Below, piece by piece: positions 30,634 through 37,445 of a DNA stretch of 64,000 bases. Below the pieces are notes generated by a model, which was not told the origin of the DNA, made no database searches, and was given only the letters and a program-made list of their open reading frames with translations. The DNA lies in contig CAVRVD010000001.1 of the NCBI GenBank assembly GCA_963724535.1, positions 62,001 through 126,000 on the forward strand, read 5' to 3'. The position numbers were made by a program, and so were the translations under genes. Positions within the stretch are counted from its first letter, which is position 1. Every line of letters begins with the position of its first letter. The stretch is from JADJPO01 sp963724535 (lineage in GTDB: Bacteria > Actinomycetota > Actinomycetes > Actinomycetales > Kineosporiaceae).

Positions 30634-31706
30634 GCGAGTCCACCGACCAGCTACTGGTCCAGGAGCTCGAGGCGGACCTCAGCGGCGCGGGCGAGGCGAC
30701 GCCGTCCCGGCTGCGACAGCTGGCCACCGCCCCGATCATGATCACGCTCGCCTTCCTGCTGATCCTGCTGGCGGTCTTCTCGGTCCTGGCTCCCGGCAAG
30801 TTCGGCACCACGTCGAACCTGACCCTGCTGGCCCAGAACGTCGCCATCCTGACCGTGGTCAGCGTCGGCACCACCTTCGTCATCGCCACTGCCGGCATCG
30901 ACCTGTCGATCCCGAGCGGGATCATCCTCGGCGAGGTGTTCGCCGCCCAGGCGCTGTCGATGATCACCGTGTCGGAGGGGCTGTCCGCGCTCGACGCTCC
31001 CGCCGACCAGATCCGGGCGACGTACGTGCTGGCGGCCCTGGGTGCCGCGCTGGTGGCCGGCCTGCTGATCGGGGGGATCAACGGCATCCTGGTCGGCTAC
31101 ATGCGGATCCCACCGATGCTGGCCACTCTGGGCACCCTCGGCGCGGGTCTGGGCGTCGCGCTGCTGATCCGCAGGGGCGTCAACGTGGCCACCTACGCCC
31201 TCGGGCCGGTGGCCAACGGACACCTCGTGCCGGGCATGACCAACCTGGTGCTGATCGCGCTGCTGGTCGTCGCCATCGGCTACGTCGGCCTGCACCGCTC
31301 GGTGTTCGGCCGGCACACCCTGGCGCTCGGCTCCAGCATGGAGGCCGCCGAGCGGGTCGGGCTGAAGGTCAACCGGCACCTGCTCAAGGTCTACATGGTC
31401 GGCGGGCTCGCCAACGGGTTCGCCGGGTTCCTGTCCCTGGCGTACTTCTCCACCACCTCGGTCGGCGGACACACCACCGACAACCTGCAGGCGATCACCG
31501 CCGTCGCCCTCGGCGGCACCAGCCTGTTCGGCGGGGTGGCCACCGTTCTGGGCACCCTGATCGGGGTCTGGATCCCGGCCGTGCTGCAGAACGGGTTCAT
31601 CATCATCGGCGTCAACCCCTACTGGCAGATGGTCGCCGTGGGGATCGTCCTCGTGGTGGCGGTCTGGATCGACCAGCTCCGCCGCCGCGCCCAGAACCGG
31701 CGCTGA
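30630..31706 (+). CDS. Sugar ABC transporter permease (RbsC/FrcC-like)
   Basis: A 358-residue integral membrane protein with about ten hydrophobic segments. It has the RbsC family motifs TAGIDLSIPSGIILGEVFAA, GYMRIPPMLATLGTLGAGLG, and the cytoplasmic loop FGRHTLALGSSMEAAERVGL, and it ends ALGGTSLFGGVATVLGTLIG. It forms the membrane channel of the importer. ATGA overlap with the ATPase gene. Confidence 0.93.
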   Translation: MSESTDQLLVQELEADLSGAGEATPSRLRQLATAPIMITLAFLLILLAVFSVLAPGKFGTTSNLTLLAQNVAILTVVSVGTTFVIATAGIDLSIPSGIILGEVFAAQALSMITVSEGLSALDAPADQIRATYVLAALGAALVAGLLIGGINGILVGYMRIPPMLATLGTLGAGLGVALLIRRGVNVATYALGPVANGHLVPGMTNLVLIALLVVAIGYVGLHRSVFGRHTLALGSSMEAAERVGLKVNRHLLKVYMVGGLANGFAGFLSLAYFSTTSVGGHTTDNLQAITAVALGGTSLFGGVATVLGTLIGVWIPAVLQNGFIIIGVNPYWQMVAVGIVLVVAVWIDQLRRRAQNRR

Positions 31707-31723
31707 GCCGGCGCTCCCAACCA

Positions 31724-31739
31724 CCGGTGACATCACCGG
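31724..31739 (+). other. Small hairpin between permease and binding-protein genes
   Basis: CCGGTGA and TCACCGG can pair across 2 nt in the 114-nt gap before the binding-protein gene. Hairpins here often protect or attenuate mRNA so that the binding protein is made in excess. The role is inferred and the structure is short. Confidence 0.35.
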
Positions 31740-31820
31740 CGGGCATCGGTGCGACATCACATCACCGTTCCCTCGAGAAGCCCTTGGCGGGAACCCTTTC
31801 CAGAAGGAGACACCACTCTG

Positions 31821-32834
31821 ATGAAGACCAACCGACTCATCGGCGCGTCGGCGGTAGCCATCGGCGCGCTCGTCCTGGCCGCCTGTTCCTCCGACGACAC
31901 TGCATCGACGGCGACGTCGGCGGCCAGCGCAGCCGGCTCCGCCGCGGGTGGCGAGGGCAAGAACATCACGCTCATGGTGGGCGTGAAGGGCGACCCGTTC
32001 TACGTGTCCATGCAGTGCGGTGCGCAGGAGGCCGCGGACGCCGCGGGTGCCACCCTCGAGGTGCAGGGCCCGGACAAGTTCGACGCCACCTTGCAGAACC
32101 CGATGCTCGACGCGGTCGCCGCCGCCAAGCCCGACGCGCTGTTGGTCGCCCCGAACGACGTCAAGGCCTCGGCGCCGCCGCTGAAGCGGATCCAGGACTC
32201 CGGCTCCACGGTCGTTCTCGTCGACACCGTCGTGGACGACCCCGCGATCGGGGTCTCCCGGATCGCCACGAACAACGAGCTCGGTGGCGAGAAGGCCGCC
32301 GAGGCCCTGGAGACCCTCGGAGTCCCGAAGGGTGCCAAGGTGCTCAACATCTCCGTGAACCCAGGCATCTCGAGCACCGATGCCCGCGACACCGGATTCA
32401 GGAAGAAGGCGGCTGAGCTCGGTTACACACTGGTCTCGGACACCCAGTACTCCAACAACGAGGCGTCCAAGGCTGCGTCGATCATCTCGGCCTCGCTGGC
32501 CAAGGACCCCGACCTGGCCGGGGTGTTCGCGTCCAACCTGTTCACCGCGCAGGGGGTGGCCACCGGCGTGAAGCAGGCCGGCAAGTCCGGCACGGTCAAG
32601 GTCGTCGGCTTCGACGCCGGCCCGGACCAGATCAAGCAGCTCGAGGCCGGCGACGTGCAGGCCCTGGTCGCCCAGAAGCCGTACGACATCGGCATCCAGG
32701 GCGTCGAGCAGGCCCTCGCGGCGCTGTCCGGCGGCACGGTCACCCCGAAGATCGAGACCGAGTCGCTGGTGGTCACCAAGGACAACATGTCCGACCCCGA
32801 GGTCAACAAGTACATCTACAAGTCCAGCTGCTGA
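31821..32834 (+). CDS. Sugar ABC transporter substrate-binding lipoprotein (RbsB/FrcB-like)
   Basis: A 337-residue binding protein. A lipoprotein signal with lipobox LAAC places the lipidated cysteine at about residue 22, followed by a Ser/Ala/Gly linker. The mature part has the periplasmic-binding-protein-1-like start ITLMVGVKGDPFYVSMQCGA, then VVLVDTVVDDP, and VGFDAGPDQIKQLEAGDVQALVAQ split across the hinge. AGAAGGAGA lies 11 nt before ATG 31821. It is the last gene of the sugar operon. A hairpin follows the stop. Confidence 0.93.
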   Translation: MKTNRLIGASAVAIGALVLAACSSDDTASTATSAASAAGSAAGGEGKNITLMVGVKGDPFYVSMQCGAQEAADAAGATLEVQGPDKFDATLQNPMLDAVAAAKPDALLVAPNDVKASAPPLKRIQDSGSTVVLVDTVVDDPAIGVSRIATNNELGGEKAAEALETLGVPKGAKVLNISVNPGISSTDARDTGFRKKAAELGYTLVSDTQYSNNEASKAASIISASLAKDPDLAGVFASNLFTAQGVATGVKQAGKSGTVKVVGFDAGPDQIKQLEAGDVQALVAQKPYDIGIQGVEQALAALSGGTVTPKIETESLVVTKDNMSDPEVNKYIYKSSC

Positions 32835-32848
32835 CGCCCCACTCCCCC

Positions 32849-32902
32849 GAGTTCTGGGTGGGGTTGGCCACCGAGTTCGGTGGCGAACCCCACCCAGAAC
32901 TC
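32849..32902. repeat. Near-perfect long hairpin, copy 1, upstream of the AbiEi-like gene
   Basis: A 17-bp perfect outer stem (32849-32865 with 32886-32902) and a 7-bp inner stem GCCACCG/CGGTGGC around an AGTT loop make a 54-nt hairpin with one G-G mismatch. The inner part GCCACCGAGTTCGGTGGC recurs exactly at 33955-33972. It could terminate the sugar operon, but there is no T-run and the recurrence points to a repeat family. Confidence 0.85.
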
Positions 32903-32915
32903 CACCAGGCGTGAG

Positions 32916-32924
32916 TTATCCACA
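32916..32924 (+). promoter_or_regulatory. Perfect DnaA-box-like sequence just before the AbiEi-like start
   Basis: TTATCCACA matches the DnaA box consensus exactly and ends 5 nt before the ATG. A single box in a coding context is not an origin. It may serve as the -10 region (TATCCA) or as DnaA-linked control. Confidence 0.45.
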
Positions 32925-32929
32925 GATCC

Positions 32930-33922
32930 ATGGCGCACCTCAGCACGACCGGGCGTGATGTCGCCACACTCGCCGTCGTGCATCCCCGGCAGCATCTCAC
33001 CCCCCAGCTTCGCCGGCTGGCCCGCTGCCAGGGCGGCGTCGTCAGCCGGCGCCAGCTACTGCAGTCCGGGCTGAGCCGACGCGCGGTGGACCGGATGCTG
33101 GCCGACTGGACCCCTTTGGCCCGCGGCATCTACCTGCTGGCCGACGACCTGACCGACCCACCGTGGACCACTCGGGTATGGGCCGGAGTCCTGCTCGGCG
33201 GACCGCAGGCGCGAGTGGCCGGCCTGGCCGCCGCGGCGCTCCAGGGGCTCGCCGCGCCGGCAGATCTGGACACGGTCGACATCCTCGTCCCGCACTCGCG
33301 CACCGTCGTGGCGCGCGAGGGGTTCCGGTTCCTCCGGGAGCGCTGCGGGGTGCGGTTGCCCTCCCCGGCCGGTGAACCACCGCGCACCAGGGTGGAGGAC
33401 ACCACGCTCGACCTATGTTCCTGTGGGGCTGTCGGCGAGGTCGTGACCTGGTTGACCCGGGCCTGCCAGCGTCGGCTGACCACTGCGGACCGCTTGCGCG
33501 AGCGCGTGATCGGCCGCCCACGGATGCGGCACCGGGCGACGGTCCTGCAGGTCCTGGACGACGTGGCCCACGGCGCGACAAGTGTCCTCGAACACCGCGC
33601 GCTCGTCGAGGTCCTGAGACCGCACGGCCTGCCGACCCACGGGTTCCAGCACCGCACCGGCGCCGGACGGGTGGCCGACCTGGCATTCCCCGAGTTCCTG
33701 CTGCTCATCGAGTTCGACGGACGGATCGGGCACGTGGAGGAGGGAGCGTTCCGAGACCGGCGCCGGGACAACAGCCACGCCCTGATCGGCTGGACGACCC
33801 TACGGTTCGGCTGGTCCGACGTCGTGGGCGATCCCTGCGGCGTCGCCGCGCAGATCGCGGCTGCCCTCATCGAACGCGGCTGGCCGGGACCATTGGACCG
33901 CTGCCCGCGGTGCCCCCGATGA
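32930..33922 (+). CDS. AbiEi-like winged-helix protein with DUF559/Vsr-like nuclease domain
   Basis: A 330-residue protein. Residues ~20-70 resemble the AbiEi antitoxin N-terminal winged helix (GGVVSRRQLLQSGLSRRAVD, ARGIYLL). The C-terminal region has a restriction-endonuclease-like pattern: SVLEHR near 219, RVADLAFPEF with D250, LLIEFDGRIGH with E261 and D263, then RDRRRDNSHALIGWTTLRF, as in DUF559/Vsr-type domains. The pattern suggests nucleic-acid cleavage, not proven. It is a lone gene between the sugar operon and gatB, bracketed by two related hairpins. No AbiEii nucleotidyltransferase toxin is adjacent. Confidence 0.8.
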   Translation: MAHLSTTGRDVATLAVVHPRQHLTPQLRRLARCQGGVVSRRQLLQSGLSRRAVDRMLADWTPLARGIYLLADDLTDPPWTTRVWAGVLLGGPQARVAGLAAAALQGLAAPADLDTVDILVPHSRTVVAREGFRFLRERCGVRLPSPAGEPPRTRVEDTTLDLCSCGAVGEVVTWLTRACQRRLTTADRLRERVIGRPRMRHRATVLQVLDDVAHGATSVLEHRALVEVLRPHGLPTHGFQHRTGAGRVADLAFPEFLLLIEFDGRIGHVEEGAFRDRRRDNSHALIGWTTLRFGWSDVVGDPCGVAAQIAAALIERGWPGPLDRCPRCPR

Positions 33923-33948
33923 CGGCCCGCTCCCCCGAATTCTGGGTG

Positions 33949-33978
33949 GGGTCTGCCACCGAGTTCGGTGGCAGACCC
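33949..33978. repeat. Hairpin, copy 2, downstream of the AbiEi-like gene
   Basis: A 13-bp perfect stem GGGTCTGCCACCG/CGGTGGCAGACCC around AGTT, with a more degenerate outer stem (to about 33935 and 33990). Loop and inner stem are identical to copy 1 and the flanking TTCTGGGTGGGG is shared. It lies between the convergent AbiEi-like and gatB stops and may also act as a two-way terminator. Confidence 0.82.
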
Positions 33979-33995
33979 TTCCCGGAACCGGCGGG

Positions 33996-35549
33996 TCAGG
34001 AGGTCAGTCGCTCGGTGAGCAGCTCCTTGACCTTCGCGGCGTCGGCCTGGCCGCGCAGGTCCTTCATCACCGCCCCGACCAGAGCCCCGACCGCAGCGAG
34101 CTTGCCCCCGCGGACCTTCTCCGCAACGTCCGGGTTGGCCGCGATCGCGCGGTCCACGGCCCCGGTGAGCGCTGCGTCGTCGCTGACCACCTGGAACCCG
34201 CGGGCGGTGACCACCTCCGCCGGTGAACCCTCGCCGGCGAGCACACCGTCCAGGGCCTGCCGCGCCAAGGAGTCGGTGAGCGTCCCGGCGGCCACGAGCG
34301 CCTGCAGCTGCGCGACCTGGGTGGGCGTGATGGTCAGGGACGCGAGGTCGACGCCGTCCGCGTTGGCGCGCCGGGCCAGCTCACCCATCCACCACTTGCG
34401 AGCGGCGGCCGGGCTCGCCCCCGCCACCACTGTGGCCTCGATCAGCTCGACAGCACCGGCGTTGACGACGTCACGCATCTCCAGCTCGGCGAAGCCCCAC
34501 TCGGCCTGCAGCCGGCGGCGGTGCTGGGCCGGCGGCTCCGGCAGGTCCACCCGCAGCCGTGCGACCCAGGCCGGGTCCGGGGCGATCGGTACCAGGTCGG
34601 GCTCGGGGAAGTAGCGGTAGTCCTCGGCCTCCTCCTTGGACCGGCCCGACGTGGTCGACCCGGTGTCCTCGTGCCAGTGCCGGGTCTCCTGCACCACCGA
34701 ACCGCCTGAGGCAAGCCGGGCGCCCTGCCGGGTGATCTCGTAGCGGATCGCGCGCTCGACGCTGCGCAGCGAGTTGACGTTCTTGGTCTCGCTGCGGATG
34801 CCGAACGGGACTGCAGCCTGTGCCTGCTCGCCTTCGGCCCGCGGCCGCAACGACACGTTGGCGTCACAACGCAGCGAGCCCTGCTCCATCTTGACGTCGC
34901 TGACCCCCAACGCGCGCAACAGGTCCCGCAGCGTCGTCACGTAGGCCCGGGCCACCTCCGGCGCCCGCTGCCCGGCTCCCACGATGGGCTTGGTGACGAT
35001 CTCGATGAGCGGGATGCCGGCCCGGTTGTAGTCCACCAGTGAGTAGTCGGCGCCGTGGATCCGCCCGGTCGCCCCGCCGACGTGCAGCGACTTGCCGGTG
35101 TCCTCCTCCATGTGGGCGCGCTCGATCTCGACCCGGAATGTCTCCAGGCCCCCGGCGCCGTCGTCCAGCTCGACGTCCAGGTAGCCGTCGACGGCGATCG
35201 GCTCGTCGTACTGGGAGGTCTGGAAGTTCTTCGGCATGTCCGGGTAGAAGTAGTTCTTCCGGGCGAACCGGCACCACGACGTGATGGTGCAGTTCAGCGC
35301 CAGACCGATCCGGACGGCGCTGGCCAGCCCCTGGGCGTTGAGCACCGGGAGCGCTCCGGGCAGGCCGAGGCAGACCGGACAGACCTGGCTGTTCGGCTCG
35401 GCGCCGAACGTGGTCGGGCAGCCGCAGAACATCTTGGTCGCGGTGTTCAGCTCGACGTGCACCTCGAGCCCGAGCACCGGGTCGTAGCCGGCCATCACCT
35501 CGTCGAAGGGCAGGACGGCCTCGGCCGTGGTCCCAGCAGTCGTCGTCAT
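33996..35549 (-). CDS. gatB: Asp-tRNA(Asn)/Glu-tRNA(Gln) amidotransferase subunit B
   Basis: A 517-residue GatB that binds mischarged Glu-tRNA(Gln) or Asp-tRNA(Asn) and activates its side chain. It has YDPVLGLEVHVELNTATKMF, the zinc-site region KMFCGCPTTFGAEPNSQVCP and VCLGLPGALPVLN. RKNYFYPDMPKNFQTSQYDE and a C-terminal YqeY-like tail (GALVGAVMKDLRGQADAAKV) also fit. ATG 35549 has GAGGA upstream and lies 8 nt after gatA. The convergent hairpin repeat follows its stop. Confidence 0.96.
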   Translation of the reverse strand: MTTTAGTTAEAVLPFDEVMAGYDPVLGLEVHVELNTATKMFCGCPTTFGAEPNSQVCPVCLGLPGALPVLNAQGLASAVRIGLALNCTITSWCRFARKNYFYPDMPKNFQTSQYDEPIAVDGYLDVELDDGAGGLETFRVEIERAHMEEDTGKSLHVGGATGRIHGADYSLVDYNRAGIPLIEIVTKPIVGAGQRAPEVARAYVTTLRDLLRALGVSDVKMEQGSLRCDANVSLRPRAEGEQAQAAVPFGIRSETKNVNSLRSVERAIRYEITRQGARLASGGSVVQETRHWHEDTGSTTSGRSKEEAEDYRYFPEPDLVPIAPDPAWVARLRVDLPEPPAQHRRRLQAEWGFAELEMRDVVNAGAVELIEATVVAGASPAAARKWWMGELARRANADGVDLASLTITPTQVAQLQALVAAGTLTDSLARQALDGVLAGEGSPAEVVTARGFQVVSDDAALTGAVDRAIAANPDVAEKVRGGKLAAVGALVGAVMKDLRGQADAAKVKELLTERLTS

Positions 35550-35557
35550 CGGCGTCC

Positions 35558-37099
35558 TCACACTGCCTCTCGGTCCCGGGACGGCGCGGAGTCGAGCAGC
35601 TCGCCGCCCCACCGCCGGCGCAGCATGCCCTCCAGCGCGGCGCCGACCCGGTAGAGGCGGTCGTCGCAGGTGGCCGGGGCGAGGATCTGCAGCCCGGTGG
35701 GCAGGCCGTCCTCGGCGGCCAGACCGCTGGGCAACGACATGCCGGGGATCCCGGCCAGGTTCGCCGGGATGGTGGCCACGTCGTTGAGGTACATGGCCAG
35801 CGGGTCGTCGAGCTTGTCCCCCAGCGGGAACGCCGTGGTCGGCGCCGTCGGCGAGACCAGCACGTCGGCGACCTCGAAGGCGGCGGCGAAGTCCCGCTGG
35901 ACCAGGGTGCGCACCCGCTGTGCGCTGCCGTAGTAGGCGTCGTAGTAGCCGGACGACAACGCGTACGTGCCGAGGATGATCCGCCGCTTCACCTCGTCGC
36001 CGAAGCCGGCCGCCCTCGTGGCCGCCATCACCTGCTCCGCGGTCGGGTCGTCGACGCCCTCGGGGTAGACCCGCAGCCCGTAGCGCATGGCGTCGAACTT
36101 GGCCAGGTTGCTGCTGGCCTCGCTCGGCAGGATCAGGTAGTAGGCGCCAAGGGCCGCGGTGAAGCTCGGACAGCTCACCTCGACGACCTTGGCCCCGGCC
36201 TCGGTGAGCAGGGCCACCGCCTCGTCGAACCGCTCCCGCACGCCGGCCTGGTAGCCCTCGCCGCCGAGCTCGCGGATCACCCCGACCGTCACCGCGTCGA
36301 GGTCGCCGGTGGCGCCGCGCCGGGCGGCGGCCACGACGTCCGGGTAGGGGCCGGTCAGGCTGGTCGAGTCCATCGGGTCGTGACCGGCCATCACCTCATG
36401 CAACAGCGCCGTGTCGAGCACGGTGCGGGCACACGGGCCGGCCTGGTCCAGGCTGGAGGCGAGGGCCACCAGCCCGTACCGGCTCACCGCGCCGTAGGTC
36501 GGCTTGACCCCGACCGTCCCGGTGACCGCCGCCGGCTGACGGATCGAGCCGCCGGTGTCGGTGCCGGTGGCCAGCGGCGCCATGAACGCCGCGACCGCCG
36601 CCGCGGAACCGCCGCCGGACCCGCCCGGGATCCGGTCGGTGTCCCACGGGTTGCGGGTCGCTCCGAACGCGGAGTGCTCGGTGCTCGAGCCCATCGCGAA
36701 CTCGTCCATGTTGGTCTTGCCGAGGATCGGCATCCGAGCGGCCTTGAGCCGGGCCACCACGGTGGCGTCGTAGGGCGGCACCCAGTTCTGCAGGATCCGG
36801 CTGCCGCAGGTGGTGGGCAGTCCGGCGGTGGCCATCACGTCCTTGACTGCGATCGGTACCCCGGCCATGGCCGGCAGCGGCTCGCCGGCAGCGCGCGCGG
36901 CGTCCACCTCCCGAGCGGTGGCCAGGGCGCTGTTGCCTGCCACGTGCAGGAAGGCCCGGACGTCGCCGTCCACCTCGGCGATCCGGTTCAGGTGCGCCGT
37001 GGTCACCTCGACCGAGGAGAACCGTCCGGCGGCCAGCCCCTGGGCCAGGTCGGCGGCACTGTGGCGGACCAGGTCTGGCGTCTGGCTCATTGCGCTCAT
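35558..37099 (-). CDS. gatA: Asp-tRNA(Asn)/Glu-tRNA(Gln) amidotransferase subunit A
   Basis: A 513-residue amidase-signature enzyme that releases ammonia from glutamine for GatB. The Ser-cisSer-Lys triad is recognisable: lysine in GVPIAVKDVM, serines in PGGSGGGSAAAVAAFMAPLA and TDTGGSIRQPA. The start ATG overlaps the gatC stop (ATGA), and a second in-frame ATG lies 9 nt later. The operon order is gatC-gatA-gatB, as in other actinobacteria. Confidence 0.96.
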   Translation of the reverse strand: MSAMSQTPDLVRHSAADLAQGLAAGRFSSVEVTTAHLNRIAEVDGDVRAFLHVAGNSALATAREVDAARAAGEPLPAMAGVPIAVKDVMATAGLPTTCGSRILQNWVPPYDATVVARLKAARMPILGKTNMDEFAMGSSTEHSAFGATRNPWDTDRIPGGSGGGSAAAVAAFMAPLATGTDTGGSIRQPAAVTGTVGVKPTYGAVSRYGLVALASSLDQAGPCARTVLDTALLHEVMAGHDPMDSTSLTGPYPDVVAAARRGATGDLDAVTVGVIRELGGEGYQAGVRERFDEAVALLTEAGAKVVEVSCPSFTAALGAYYLILPSEASSNLAKFDAMRYGLRVYPEGVDDPTAEQVMAATRAAGFGDEVKRRIILGTYALSSGYYDAYYGSAQRVRTLVQRDFAAAFEVADVLVSPTAPTTAFPLGDKLDDPLAMYLNDVATIPANLAGIPGMSLPSGLAAEDGLPTGLQILAPATCDDRLYRVGAALEGMLRRRWGGELLDSAPSRDREAV

Positions 37100-37392
37100 C
37101 CGTCCTCCAGGATCCGCGGTACCCGGAACCGCTGCTGCTCGGCCTCGGGCGCGCCGGCGAGGGCCGCCTCGGTGCCCAGACAGGGCCGGACCACGTCGGG
37201 GCGGGTCACGTTGGTCAGCGGCATCGGGTGGCTGGTCGCCCGGACGTCGTCACCGGCCACCTCGCGCACGGTGGCCACCGCGTCGAGGATGACGTCGAGC
37301 TGGCCGGCTAGGCGGTCCAGCTCGTCACCGGTGAGGTCGATCCGGGCGAGCATCGCGAGGTGGGAGACCTCCTCGCGGGAGATCGCAGACAT
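37096..37392 (-). CDS. gatC: Asp-tRNA(Asn)/Glu-tRNA(Gln) amidotransferase subunit C
   Basis: A 98-residue GatC, which clamps GatA to GatB. ISREEVSHLAMLARIDLTGD at the start and VRPCLGTEAALAGAPEAEQQ then FRVPRILE at the end match the family. ATG 37392 is chosen because the encoded protein begins at the usual residue. An upstream extension is unsupported. The predicted product ends at the gatA overlap. Confidence 0.94.
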   Translation of the reverse strand: MSAISREEVSHLAMLARIDLTGDELDRLAGQLDVILDAVATVREVAGDDVRATSHPMPLTNVTRPDVVRPCLGTEAALAGAPEAEQQRFRVPRILEDG

Positions 37393-37445
37393 GCGCAGTT
37401 CTCCAACTCCTGGGTCGAGCGCCGTGCGGCAGGGACGGTGGGAGT

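Noticed and set aside
32916..32924. DnaA-box-like site as part of a replication origin
   Set aside because: Only a single box, no AT-rich unwinding region, and none of dnaA, dnaN, rpmH or parAB nearby.
32930..33922. AbiEi-like gene as half of a classical AbiE toxin-antitoxin pair
   Set aside because: No AbiEii nucleotidyltransferase is adjacent. The neighbours are a sugar-binding protein and gatB.
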